Source: Synergistaceae bacterium DZ-S4
Lineage (GTDB): Bacteria > Synergistota > Synergistia > Synergistales > Synergistaceae
Reading direction: 5' to 3'
Length of the DNA: 64,000 nucleotides
Assembly (NCBI GenBank): GCA_025943965.1
Contig: JAPCWD010000003.1
Coordinates: 1-64,000, forward strand
Notes under the pieces: generated by a model
What the model saw: the letters and a program-made list of their open reading frames with translations, nothing else
Database searches by the model: none
What the model was told of the DNA's origin: nothing
Translations under genes and position numbers: made by a program
Shown: positions 26,467 to 35,462 of the stretch, one piece after another
How the letters are laid out: every line of letters starts with the position of its first letter
Numbering within the stretch: the first letter of the stretch is position 1

Positions 26467-28938
26467 TCACTTTTTTTCCGTCTCAAATTTCAGCTCACCG
26501 TCAGTGACAGAGACAGAAACTTTTTCTCCTGCTCTTACAGTCCCTTCCAGCATCAGGTTGGAAAGTGAGTCCTCCACCATTTTCTGGATAGCCCTGCGAA
26601 GCGGCCTGGCTCCGTACTGCGGGTCATACCCCTTCTCCAGCAGCAGTTTTTTGGCGTCTTCGTCCGCTTCCAGAGTTATGCCGCACTCAGAGGTCCTTGA
26701 TTTCACCTCGTCGAGCATTATGTCCACTATTTTCAGGAGCTCTTCCCTGCCCAGCAGATCAAACACTATGATCTCATCCACCCTGTTCATGAACTCGGGC
26801 CTGAAGGCACTCTTCGCAGCTTCCAGAACTGTTGATTTCATCCTGGCTGTATCCATGCCCCCGGCAGAGCCTTCGGTCTCTGCGAATCCCATGCTTCTCC
26901 CCTTCATTGCCTCGCTTATTCCGATATTGCTCGTCATGATGATCACAGCGTTCCTGAAATCAGTCAGGTGTCCCTGTCCGTCGGTCAGCCTTCCGTCTTC
27001 AAGGAGCTGGAGAAGCATGTTGAATACATCGGGGTGAGCCTTTTCGATCTCGTCGAAAAGGACGACGGAGTAGGGACGGCGTCTTATCGCCTCAGTAAGT
27101 TTGCCGCCTTCCTCGTAACCTATGTATCCGGGGGGCGCTCCGATAAGCTTGGCAGCTTCGTGCCTCTCCATAAATTCACTCATGTCAAGCCTTATCATCG
27201 CATCCTCGCTTCCGAACATGAACTCGGCGAGAGACCTGGCCATCTCAGTCTTTCCTACTCCTGTCGGACCAAGGAACATAAAGCTCCCCACGGGCCGTTT
27301 GGGGTCTTTCATGCCGCTCCGTGACCTTCTGATAGCACGGGCTACCGCGTGGATCGCCTCGTCCTGACCTACCAGCCTCTGCTTTATCTCATCTTCCATC
27401 CTGAGAAGCCTGCGGCTCTCCTCTTCGGTGAGCTGGGTTACAGGGATGCCGGTCCATTCAGAGACGATCTTCGCGATGTCCTCAGCCTTAACGTCAGGGG
27501 TGAACTGGTTCCGGGACTCGGTCCAGCTCTTCCGCCATTCCGCTATGCGTGCGATCAGTTCCTTTTCCTGGTCCCTGAGATCAGCCGCCTTTTCAAACTC
27601 CTGAGAACCGACAGCCGCCTCTTTTTCCCTGCGGATATCCCCTACGCTCCTCTCCAGCGCCTTGAGGTCATCGGGGACTTCGAGCGTCAGTATCCTCGCC
27701 CTTGCGGATGCTTCGTCGATGAGGTCTATAGCCTTGTCAGGCAGGAACCTGTCTGTTATATACCTCTGAGAAAGCTTTGCGGCGGCTTCGAGCGCATCAT
27801 CCGTTATCTTGACTCTGTGATGTGCCTCGTAGTTGTCCCTCAGCCCTTTCAATATCCTTACCGTGTCCTCTTCCGACGGTTCTTCCACCTGAACGGGCTG
27901 AAAACGTCTTTCAAGGGCTGCGTCCTTTTCTATGTACTTTCTGTACTCGGTTATCGTAGTCGCGCCTATCACCTGGAATTCTCCCCTTGAAAGGCTCGGC
28001 TTGATTATGTTCGCCGCGTCAACAGCTCCTTCGGCCCCTCCGGCTCCGACAAGGGTATGTATCTCGTCAATGAAGAGAATGACCTTTTTGGCTTCCCTTA
28101 CCTCTTTTACGATCTTGCGCATGCGCTCTTCAAATTCGCCCCTGTACTTTGTACCGGCAACAAGATTTGCTACGTTGAGCTGCATTACCCGTTTGTCTTT
28201 CAATATCTCCGGGATCTCCCCCGAGACTATCCTCTGGGCAAGCCCCTCCGCTATGGCGGTCTTTCCCACTCCGGGCTCGCCTATCAGCACAGGGTTGTTC
28301 TTTGTCCGGCGCGAAAGTATCTGGACAACTCTCTGTATCTCTTTGTCCCTTCCTATGACCGGGTCAAGTTCCCTGTTCCTGGCCATCCCGGTGAGGTCTA
28401 TCCCTATCTGGTCAAGGGTGGGAGTCCTGCTCTGCGTCCGGCCTTCAGCCCTTTGAGGCGCATCGTCGGTCTTCAGAGGGTCAAGGTCGGGGTCTGACTG
28501 GTTTCCGCTTAATATGTTCCTGATCATCATCCGGGTCCTGGGCAGATCCATGCCGTGGGATGCCAGAAGCTGTGCAGCCATCCCCTCTCCTTCCGCAAGG
28601 ATGCCCAGAAGGATATGTTCGGTCCCTATGTAATTGACGCTCATCTTCCTGGCTTCCCTCATGGAAAGATCGATCACAAGCTTCGCTCTCGGGCTTGACG
28701 GAAGGTCAACAGGCTGACTTCTCGGCCTGCCGGTCCCTATCAGGCTCTCTATTTCAGCTTTCAGCACTTCGGGATGCAGGCCGTAGTTTGAAAGGATCTG
28801 TGTCACTATACCGTCAGCATCATCAAGAAGTCCCAGAAGTATATGCTCTGTTCCGACCACCTCGTGTCCAAGGCGCAAAGCCTCACTATGGGCAAGCTGG
28901 AATACTCTCTTGCCCCTTTCAGTAAAATTCTGCCACAT
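26467..28938 (-). CDS. clpC: ATP-dependent Clp protease ATPase subunit ClpC
   Basis: About 823 residues. Two N-terminal Clp repeats (GTEHILLGLL, GTEHILLGIL), first AAA domain (Walker A GEPGVGKT near 210), a UVR motif in the middle (FEKAADLRDQE) and second AAA domain (GPTGVGKT near 555), then the D2-small domain. It unfolds substrates for ClpP. The start at 28938 lies five bases after the stop of the McsA-like gene; the longer open frame to 29043 overlaps that gene and is unlikely. Third gene of the CtsR operon. Confidence 0.95.
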   Translation of the reverse strand: MWQNFTERGKRVFQLAHSEALRLGHEVVGTEHILLGLLDDADGIVTQILSNYGLHPEVLKAEIESLIGTGRPRSQPVDLPSSPRAKLVIDLSMREARKMSVNYIGTEHILLGILAEGEGMAAQLLASHGMDLPRTRMMIRNILSGNQSDPDLDPLKTDDAPQRAEGRTQSRTPTLDQIGIDLTGMARNRELDPVIGRDKEIQRVVQILSRRTKNNPVLIGEPGVGKTAIAEGLAQRIVSGEIPEILKDKRVMQLNVANLVAGTKYRGEFEERMRKIVKEVREAKKVILFIDEIHTLVGAGGAEGAVDAANIIKPSLSRGEFQVIGATTITEYRKYIEKDAALERRFQPVQVEEPSEEDTVRILKGLRDNYEAHHRVKITDDALEAAAKLSQRYITDRFLPDKAIDLIDEASARARILTLEVPDDLKALERSVGDIRREKEAAVGSQEFEKAADLRDQEKELIARIAEWRKSWTESRNQFTPDVKAEDIAKIVSEWTGIPVTQLTEEESRRLLRMEDEIKQRLVGQDEAIHAVARAIRRSRSGMKDPKRPVGSFMFLGPTGVGKTEMARSLAEFMFGSEDAMIRLDMSEFMERHEAAKLIGAPPGYIGYEEGGKLTEAIRRRPYSVVLFDEIEKAHPDVFNMLLQLLEDGRLTDGQGHLTDFRNAVIIMTSNIGISEAMKGRSMGFAETEGSAGGMDTARMKSTVLEAAKSAFRPEFMNRVDEIIVFDLLGREELLKIVDIMLDEVKSRTSECGITLEADEDAKKLLLEKGYDPQYGARPLRRAIQKMVEDSLSNLMLEGTVRAGEKVSVSVTDGELKFETEKK

Positions 28939-28943
28939 CCGGG

Positions 28944-29435
28944 TCACGCATCCTTTTCTTTTTCTGTCTTGTCTTCCATATCTTTTATCTGATCTCTGAT
29001 CTGTGCGGCGAGTTCGTAGTTCTCGACCCTGACCGCAGCGCACATCTCATCCTTCAGAACGGACAGCCTGTCTCTTTGCACAGCAGGGGCAACGGCCGAA
29101 GCGTTTTCGGCACGCGGGACCTTTTCTGCACATTTATTATCTTTGCGGGCAAACATTGACATTGAAATGGGTCCCCCGCAGTGAGGGCAGGCAAGTTCCG
29201 TCTCATCGTCGGAGCTGCCTCCGGCGATCGCAGGGAATATCAGATCTTTCAAAGCTTCCTGAAGATCCAGGATCCCTTCAAGCGAGAATGTCATTTTCAT
29301 CATCTTTGTGGCCTCGTCAAACGGTATGACCTCTTTGGCGCACTCTCTGCAAAGACAGTCCACCACACGTCTTCCGTTTACGATCCTCATAAGATGTATC
29401 TCGGCTTTATTTACACCGCAGCGTTCGCACAGCAT
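28944..29435 (-). CDS. mcsA: McsA-like UvrB/UvrC-motif zinc protein
   Basis: About 163 residues. N-terminal zinc-finger-like CERC...CRECA, then CPHCGG near residue 85, and a C-terminal UVR motif (DEMCAAVRVENYELAAQIRDQI). This is the McsA layout, a ClpC/McsB adaptor. In Bacillus mcsA is followed by mcsB (arginine kinase), but here clpC follows directly and no mcsB is present. GAGGTG precedes the ATG at 29435 by six bases. Confidence 0.87.
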   Translation of the reverse strand: MLCERCGVNKAEIHLMRIVNGRRVVDCLCRECAKEVIPFDEATKMMKMTFSLEGILDLQEALKDLIFPAIAGGSSDDETELACPHCGGPISMSMFARKDNKCAEKVPRAENASAVAPAVQRDRLSVLKDEMCAAVRVENYELAAQIRDQIKDMEDKTEKEKDA

Positions 29436-29445
29436 TTGGATCACC

Positions 29446-29937
29446 TCATCCGAGCGCAAGGCTCGTAAGTATTTTTTTCAGCAGCTCGGCTCTCATGAGA
29501 TCCCGTCTGTAAGGCGAGACATCGAAGAGCGACCTTCCGTTTTCCTCCTGACTTCTCAGCGCTACCTCGATGATAAGGCGTTCCCTTGGGGATATGACGT
29601 CTCTGTTCTGCAGATTTACCAGGAGCTTTCTTGATTCCTGTTCTGTGATCGCATTCCCGACAAGGTCAGCGAGATGCACCACCTCTTCATCACAGTTGTT
29701 GAATGTCAGCTGGATAACTTTAATATAACCATGTCCGCCTCTCTGGCTTTCCACAAGAAACCCGTTCTCAGGGGCGAACCGGCTTCTCAGCACATAATTG
29801 ATCTGACTGGGAACACACCCGAACCTTTCGGCCAGATCCTTTCTCCTGAGAGATACCTCGCCTTCTTCGTTTTCATCCAGAAGCTGAGCGATGTATTCCT
29901 CGATGATCTTTGTAAGGCTTGATGACGGCAGGGACAT
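29446..29937 (-). CDS. ctsR: Heat-shock repressor CtsR
   Basis: About 163 residues. The N-terminal SSSLTKIIEEYI, RRKDLAERFGCVPSQINYVL (HTH) and RGGHGYIKVI (the glycine-rich loop that senses heat in Bacillus CtsR) identify it. It represses its own operon with mcsA and clpC. The start at 29937 follows GGAGTG; a longer frame to 29997 reaches into the promoter. Confidence 0.93.
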   Translation of the reverse strand: MSLPSSSLTKIIEEYIAQLLDENEEGEVSLRRKDLAERFGCVPSQINYVLRSRFAPENGFLVESQRGGHGYIKVIQLTFNNCDEEVVHLADLVGNAITEQESRKLLVNLQNRDVISPRERLIIEVALRSQEENGRSLFDVSPYRRDLMRAELLKKILTSLALG

Positions 29938-29968
29938 TCGAGTCACTCCATTTCTTTGAACTGCAGTG

Positions 29969-29998
29969 ATTATATAATTTTGGTCAGTATAAGTCAAG
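29969..29998 (-). promoter_or_regulatory. ctsR promoter overlapped by a CtsR-type operator
   Basis: On the minus strand TTGACT (29997-29992), 17-base spacer and TATAAT (29974-29969). On the plus strand GGTCAGT-ATA-AGTCAAG (29982-29998) fits the CtsR tandem heptad (GGTCAAA, three bases, GGTCAAA), overlapping the -35 box and spacer. Confidence 0.75.
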
Positions 29999-30050
29999 AA
30001 TAATGGAACAAAAGAGGCATTTTGCGCAGGGGCGATGATGTAGGGGGATC

Positions 30051-30077
30051 ATAAAAAAAGCCCGACTGAGGCGGGCT
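30051..30077 (-). terminator. Terminator after plsY
   Basis: AGCCCG/CGGGCT stem (30059-30064 with 30072-30077) followed on the minus strand by TTTTTTTAT. Confidence 0.8.
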
Positions 30078-30123
30078 GAAGGGGATCAAAGGAAACCTGC
30101 TCCGGTGTTTGGACAGTGAAACT

Positions 30124-30723
30124 CTATTTTATGCTTTCTCCGACCCTGTCTTCTTTGCCTTCGATCAGTCTCTGTATATTGCTCTTGTGCCGCCAGGCTG
30201 AAAGGGCAGCAAGAAAGAGTCCCGCCAAATAAAATGGACGCGGCATCCCGAACAGAGGCATGAGAAGGGCGGAAGTGAAGAGAGCAGCAATGGAGGCTAC
30301 GCAGACATATCTTGTCGTCTTCATCACGGCATACCATACAGCTCCTCCGATCAGGGCAGGCAGAGGATCAAAGAAATCATAAAAAGCCAAAACGCCGAAT
30401 GTTGTTGCTACGCCTTTGCCGCCCCTCCAGCCAAGCCACACAGGATAGTTATGGCCAAGCACGGAGCAGACGCCAGTCAGCGCGAGTATGGTATCATTAT
30501 CTGTAAAGAACGAAGCCAGCAATACAGCCAAGCCGCCCTTGAGCATGTCAAAGACCGCAACAGCTATGGCCCACTTCTTCCCCAGCACCCTGCCTGTGTT
30601 GGTAGCCCCGATGTTTCCTGACCCCAGGTCGCGGATGTCCTGCCCCTTAAGCATTTTTACCGCAAGGTAGCCCGTAGGGCACGAACCTGCAAGATATCCG
30701 AAAATAAGCCAGAATACCGGCAT
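30124..30723 (-). CDS. plsY: Glycerol-3-phosphate acyltransferase PlsY
   Basis: About 199 residues, polytopic. GYLAGSCPTGYL, DIRDLGSGNIGATNTGR and GWRGGKGVATTFG are the three active-site motifs. It moves acyl groups from acyl-phosphate to glycerol-3-phosphate, the first step of phospholipid synthesis. GGAGGTGATC precedes the ATG at 30723. Confidence 0.95.
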   Translation of the reverse strand: MPVFWLIFGYLAGSCPTGYLAVKMLKGQDIRDLGSGNIGATNTGRVLGKKWAIAVAVFDMLKGGLAVLLASFFTDNDTILALTGVCSVLGHNYPVWLGWRGGKGVATTFGVLAFYDFFDPLPALIGGAVWYAVMKTTRYVCVASIAALFTSALLMPLFGMPRPFYLAGLFLAALSAWRHKSNIQRLIEGKEDRVGESIK

Positions 30724-30760
30724 CCGATCACCTCCCGTCAAAGCCTGTTCAAAGAGACTA

Positions 30761-30795
30761 AAAAAGCGCCATCCCGAATAAACGGAACGGCGCCC
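30761..30795 (-). terminator. Terminator after ompH
   Basis: GGCGCCGTTCCG and CGGGATGGCGC form an imperfect stem on the minus strand followed by TTTTTT, 15 bases after the ompH stop. Confidence 0.75.
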
Positions 30796-30810
30796 GACAT
30801 TTTCAGAGAG

Positions 30811-31230
30811 CTATCTCTTGAGGGCAGTCACCACATCGTTTGTGATATCGATGCCGCCGTAGTAAACAAGGCCCTTGTTGAGCACTATTGTGATCCCCTT
30901 TGTCTTTGCGACCTTCGCTATGGTCTCGTTGATCTCCTTGAGGATCGGGTTCATCAGCTTGGCTTCTTCTTCCCTCATTTCGAGCTGGAGAGACTGTACG
31001 ATGTTGGCCTTTTTCTTTTCGTCCGTTTCCTTGTCGAATGCAGCCTTCGCCGCTTCAGACTTTTTCTTTCCTATTGCGTCGATCTGCTGCTGAGCCTGCT
31101 TGAATTTAGGGAACTGCTGAAGGACTGCCATCTCATCAACGAACCCCACCTTCTCCTCTGCTGCTGAAGCGGCGGTGTATACGGAGAATATGGCAAGGAC
31201 TGCAACCAATAGCACTGTCAATTTTTTCAT
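30811..31230 (-). CDS. OmpH/Skp family periplasmic chaperone
   Basis: 139 residues: signal peptide ending near AAASAAE, then a Skp-like core with FVDEMAVLQQFPKFK and a long charged helical hairpin. Skp proteins hold outer-membrane proteins in the periplasm. It implies a diderm cell envelope. AGGAGG lies ahead of the ATG. Confidence 0.88.
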   Translation of the reverse strand: MKKLTVLLVAVLAIFSVYTAASAAEEKVGFVDEMAVLQQFPKFKQAQQQIDAIGKKKSEAAKAAFDKETDEKKKANIVQSLQLEMREEEAKLMNPILKEINETIAKVAKTKGITIVLNKGLVYYGGIDITNDVVTALKR

Positions 31231-31305
31231 TCGGTGAAACCTCCTGTAATTTCCTGTCTGAACACAGGGAGAATTTTATATCCTGATGCAGGTATTGTCC
31301 ATAGC

Positions 31306-33159
31306 TTATTTTACCATTCTCCGGACGGCAGCACGTTCCCTGACAAGACATTTTTGGCCGCTTCCGATAAGATCCGGACGTCCCGCTTTCAGCAGGGCCT
31401 TTCTGACGGTCTCCGCATTTTCAGCCACCCAGTACTGCAGCAGAGCCCTCTGCATCTTCCGTTCCTCATGATCTTTCGGAACATAGACATCTTCACCGGT
31501 CAGGGGATCTGTACCCGTCCAGTACATGCATGTCGAAACCGAGCCCGGGGTGGGTGTGAAATCCTGGACCTGCTCGGGCCGCATTCCGCTGTCACGGATA
31601 TACTCCGCCAGCTCCACAGCTTCATTCAGCCCGGATCCGGGATGGGAAGACATGAAGTAAGGTACCAGAAACTGCTTCATGCCAAGTTCCCTGTTTTTCT
31701 GCCTGTATGCGTCAATGAACTTTACCGTCACATTGCGGGGGACTTTCTTCATAGCCCTCAGCACAGATGGGCTCACATGCTCCGGCGCTATCTTGAGCTG
31801 TCCGCTGATGTGGTATCTGCAAAGCTCATCAAGAAAATCCGTGGTGCTGTCCTCGAGGATATAGTCGTACCTGAGGCCTGAGCGGATGAAGACCTTTTTT
31901 ATTCCTGGGATCTCCCTCATCTTCCTCAGAAGGCCGATATAACGGGAATGGTCCGCCCTGAGTCTTTTGCACGGTCCGGGATAAAGACATGACTTGCCCG
32001 CACATGTACCCTTCTTTTCCTGATCGGGGCATGAGGGGATGACAAAGTTGGCTGTAGGTCCGCCGACATCATGGATATAACCTTTGAAATCCTTCATCTT
32101 TTTAAATGACCGGGCCTCTTCGATCACCGAATTATCGCTCCTGGTCTGTATGATCCTCCCCTGGTGCATCGCTATCGCACAGAAAGAGCATTCTCCGAAG
32201 CACCCCCTGTGGCTTGTGATGCTGAAACGGACTTCCTCAAGCGCCGGCACACCGCCTGCTTCATCATAGGAGGGATGGGCAGCTCTTGCATAGGGAAGGC
32301 TGTAGACCTTATCCATCTCTTTCTCGGTCATAGGCCTCGCAGGCCTGTTCTGGACAACATGCCATGCTCCCTGATCCTGTATCAGCCTGCTTCCCCTTGC
32401 GTGGTTCTGCTCGATATAGAACGTCTTGAAAGCCTTCGCGAAAACTTTCTTATCGGCCCTTACTTCTTCATATGAGGGAAGTACCAGGGCATCAGCGGCA
32501 TTTGACGGATCGTGTGTCTTCCAGCATGTCCCGGGAACATCTTTTATCTCGCCCGGGTCGCGCCCCTCGGAAAGATGTCTTGCTATCTCCGTGACGGGAA
32601 TTTCTCCCATTCCGAAGACCAGCAGGTCTGCCCTGCTGTCGGTCAGTATCGATCTCCTCACGTCGTCGGCCCAGCAGTCATAGTGGGCCATCCTGCGAAG
32701 GCTGGCTTCGATCCCACCGATCACCAGGGGGATATCCTTCCATTGTTCCCTTATCCTGTTGCAGTAAACTATCGTTGCCCTGTCAGGACGCATGCCGCCC
32801 CTTCCTCCGGGAGAGTAAGGGTCGGTTTTTCTCTTCTTGCCCGAAGCTGTGTAATGGTTCAGCATCGAATCAAGATTGCCCGCGGTGACCATGACGCCCA
32901 GTCGGGGACGCCCCATTTTGCTGAAATCTTCGGTGCTTCTCCAGTCAGGCTGGGCAGCTATGCCTACCCTGAACCCCATCCTTTCGAGCCATCTTGAGAT
33001 GATCGCGTGGCCGAAGCTTGGGTGGTCAACGTATGCATCACCCGATACGACAAGAAAATCAAGGCTGTCCCAGCCCCGTCTTTCCATGTCCTCCCTGTTC
33101 ACAGGCAAAAAACTGTCCCTGGCCTCTTTTACTTTCGGTTTATCTTTTTCCAATCTCAT
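31306..33159 (-). CDS. YgiQ family radical SAM protein
   Basis: About 617 residues. N-terminal FLVVSGDAYVDHPSFG, radical SAM cluster motif CFGECSFC in SITSHRGCFGECSFCA, then HVGGPTANF-type segment and a C-terminal PGS...CMYWTG region typical of YgiQ (UPF0313). The reaction is unknown. The start is uncertain: an ATG at 33159 directly abuts GGAGAG, while a TTG at 33153 has six-base spacing. Confidence 0.92.
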   Translation of the reverse strand: MRLEKDKPKVKEARDSFLPVNREDMERRGWDSLDFLVVSGDAYVDHPSFGHAIISRWLERMGFRVGIAAQPDWRSTEDFSKMGRPRLGVMVTAGNLDSMLNHYTASGKKRKTDPYSPGGRGGMRPDRATIVYCNRIREQWKDIPLVIGGIEASLRRMAHYDCWADDVRRSILTDSRADLLVFGMGEIPVTEIARHLSEGRDPGEIKDVPGTCWKTHDPSNAADALVLPSYEEVRADKKVFAKAFKTFYIEQNHARGSRLIQDQGAWHVVQNRPARPMTEKEMDKVYSLPYARAAHPSYDEAGGVPALEEVRFSITSHRGCFGECSFCAIAMHQGRIIQTRSDNSVIEEARSFKKMKDFKGYIHDVGGPTANFVIPSCPDQEKKGTCAGKSCLYPGPCKRLRADHSRYIGLLRKMREIPGIKKVFIRSGLRYDYILEDSTTDFLDELCRYHISGQLKIAPEHVSPSVLRAMKKVPRNVTVKFIDAYRQKNRELGMKQFLVPYFMSSHPGSGLNEAVELAEYIRDSGMRPEQVQDFTPTPGSVSTCMYWTGTDPLTGEDVYVPKDHEERKMQRALLQYWVAENAETVRKALLKAGRPDLIGSGQKCLVRERAAVRRMVK

Positions 33160-33291
33160 CTCTCCACACGTTGCAGCTTGCGGTCCCGCTGACAATTCTG
33201 ATCCTCTTTGGCACTGTCCGCCTCAGTAATAGTGCCCCTTTTGGCGCGTTCCTGCTATAGTATACACTTAGGACTGCGGGAGATGAACGAT

Positions 33292-33990
33292 ATGGTGGAG
33301 GGTCTCAGCATAAATTCAACGGACTTCGAAGTCAGGCGCAGCATAAGGCGCAGGAGGATATCCATGGGATTCGACGCTGAAGCAGGAACTTTTTTTATTG
33401 CCGCCCCGGCAAAGCTCCCTCAGGCTGACATCGTCCGTACCATAATGCCGCAGTTCGGCCGCCTGATGAGCAGCTTAATTTCCGCCGCAAAACGGACCGC
33501 TCTTCCTCATAAGTATGAAGATGGTGAAAAATTTTACTACAAAGGGGTAGAATATCCTCTGAAACGCGTTCACCCGGAAAAGGAGGCATCCCTCTCTTTT
33601 CGGGAAGGTATCTTTTTCATCTCTGAAAGCACGTCGGGAAATGAGAGAAAAACATTTGAAGCATGGTACAAAAGGGCTCTTTATGACGAGATCCGCAAAA
33701 TCCTTCCCGAATGGACCAGAAGGATAAAGGTCAACCCTGCAGTGGTAAACATAAAGACTGTCAGGTCTGTCTGGGGAAGCTGTTCAGCAAAGGGGAACCT
33801 GACTTTCTCAACAAGGCTGGCGCTTGTTCCTTCCGATCTCCTTGAATACGTCACTGCGCATGAACTGTGCCATCTGAGGCATATGGACCATTCGGCCTCA
33901 TTCTGGGAAGAACTGTCGGTGCATATGTCAGACTGCAAAGAGAGAAGAAAAAAACTTAGAGATCAGGAATATCTGTACAAATGGTGGTAA
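33292..33990 (+). CDS. YgjP-like/SprT-type zinc metallopeptidase (M48/DUF45)
   Basis: About 232 residues. RSVWGSCSAKGNLTFSTRL and VTAHELCHLRHMDHSASFW are the signature of the YgjP/DUF45 family; HELCH plus a downstream His/Glu form the zinc site. Substrate unknown. The ATG at 33292 has GGGAG nine bases upstream; 33283 and longer starts are possible. Confidence 0.88.
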   Translation: MVEGLSINSTDFEVRRSIRRRRISMGFDAEAGTFFIAAPAKLPQADIVRTIMPQFGRLMSSLISAAKRTALPHKYEDGEKFYYKGVEYPLKRVHPEKEASLSFREGIFFISESTSGNERKTFEAWYKRALYDEIRKILPEWTRRIKVNPAVVNIKTVRSVWGSCSAKGNLTFSTRLALVPSDLLEYVTAHELCHLRHMDHSASFWEELSVHMSDCKERRKKLRDQEYLYKWW

Positions 33991-34027
33991 GGGGAAAAAA
34001 CAACATGACCGGGAGATGCATCGCTGA

Positions 34028-34885
34028 ATGAAAGGACCTTTTTGCTATCCTGATAATTTCCTGCGCCTGCTTGGAACGGGGGGCGCAAGGTTCACCATGC
34101 TCAAACAGCTCAGAAAGACCGGAGGGATATGGTTCACATACGGAGGGCTCAACGGAGTCATAGATCCGGGACCGGGGTCTCTCTACCATATGTGCAGTGC
34201 GGTGCCTCCGCTCGATCCGCATGAGCTCAGGGCGATAATGCTCACCCACAGGCACCTGGACCACAGCACTGACTTGAACGTGGCCGCAGAAGCGATGACG
34301 GGAGGGGGCTTTGAAAAGCAGGGACTGGTGATACTTCCCGATGATTCTGCAGGGGGACCTAACCCCGTTCTCCTCAAATACATCGTGCAGAAGGTAGGCG
34401 GCGTCGTAATAGCTGAAGACGGGAAAAGGATCGGCCTCGGGATGGGAGTCTCGGCCGAACCTGTTATCCATATACACCACGGGGTCGACTGCTTCGGCTA
34501 TATATTCCGCAAAAAGGGGCTAAGGACATGGGGCGTCATCAGCGATACGAGACCGCTCGACCATCTCGCGGAAAGATACTCCGAGTGTTCCCTGGTGACC
34601 CTGAATGTCACATTCCCGAACAAAAAACCCAGGCTCGACCACATGTCTGCCGAAGACGCGGGCGAACTGCTGCAGAAGCTCCATCCGGAAGTGGCCCTCA
34701 TAACTCACATGGGGGTGATCATGATCGAAGCAGGTCCCGAGAAGTATGCGAAAATGATATCAACAGAGAAGACCAGGGTAATAGCCGGACGTGACGGAAT
34801 GGTGATAGACCTGGACACGCTGAAGGCTTATGCTGAAGCGGCAGGGGCAGTGTCGTGCGATACTTTTATGCCTATAGAAGAGTGA
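34028..34885 (+). CDS. MBL-fold metallo-hydrolase (RNase Z-like)
   Basis: 285 residues. LLGTGGARF, an iron/zinc-type THRHLDHS motif (residues about 76-83), SDTRPLDHL and ITHMG follow the RNase Z-like beta-lactamase fold. Substrate unknown. It lies 37 bases after the peptidase gene, probably cotranscribed, and its last 14 bases overlap the convergent 34872 gene. Confidence 0.85.
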   Translation: MKGPFCYPDNFLRLLGTGGARFTMLKQLRKTGGIWFTYGGLNGVIDPGPGSLYHMCSAVPPLDPHELRAIMLTHRHLDHSTDLNVAAEAMTGGGFEKQGLVILPDDSAGGPNPVLLKYIVQKVGGVVIAEDGKRIGLGMGVSAEPVIHIHHGVDCFGYIFRKKGLRTWGVISDTRPLDHLAERYSECSLVTLNVTFPNKKPRLDHMSAEDAGELLQKLHPEVALITHMGVIMIEAGPEKYAKMISTEKTRVIAGRDGMVIDLDTLKAYAEAAGAVSCDTFMPIEE

Positions 34886-35462
34886 TGTAGAGCCTGCCTG
34901 ATATCAGGACCGTCACCAGGAGGTTCATGCGGATGGAATATATCTCCTCCGACCACGCCCTTTCACGGTCAAAAGGCTGGGAATGCGGCGAGCTGTCAGG
35001 CAAACCCTTTCTGGGATAAGGAAAGAGAGATGGCACCCTTTCCCTGTATGCAAGGTACTGCGGCCCAAATTTGGAAGCAAGGAACTCCTCTTCGGCCGGT
35101 ATGACGATAAGGCAGTAAAGCAGCAGAAAGGCCGCAGTAAAAGCCGCGACCCACATCCAGCCAAGCATAAGGGCCCAGCCAAGCCCCATTATGAAATTGC
35201 CGGCGTACAGCGGATTCCTTACCCATCTGTAAGGCCCCCAGGTAACGAGGATGGGCGCACCTATCTTTTCCGTCCTGTATTTGGGGATATAGCCGGCCGC
35301 CCAGTATCTTAGAAGCTGTCCCGAGACGACTATCAGCATTCCTCCTGCATAGCGGGCCGGTCCGAAGCTTCCGGGGAAAAAAAGCGCGGCAGCGGCAAAG
35401 AGGGCCCAGAAGAGTCCTCTGCATTTGAAGGCAATATTGCTCAATTTCTTATTTACCGGCAT
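34872..35462 (-). CDS. ICMT/PEMT-like membrane methyltransferase
   Basis: 196 residues with four to five membrane segments and the GPYRWVRNPLYAG motif and EEEFLASKFGPQYLAYRERV tail of the isoprenylcysteine carboxyl methyltransferase/phospholipid methyltransferase family. Substrate in this organism unknown. It overlaps the flippase-like gene upstream by 14 bases, so they are an operon. Confidence 0.87.
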   Translation of the reverse strand: MPVNKKLSNIAFKCRGLFWALFAAAALFFPGSFGPARYAGGMLIVVSGQLLRYWAAGYIPKYRTEKIGAPILVTWGPYRWVRNPLYAGNFIMGLGWALMLGWMWVAAFTAAFLLLYCLIVIPAEEEFLASKFGPQYLAYRERVPSLFPYPRKGLPDSSPHSQPFDRERAWSEEIYSIRMNLLVTVLISGRLYITLL

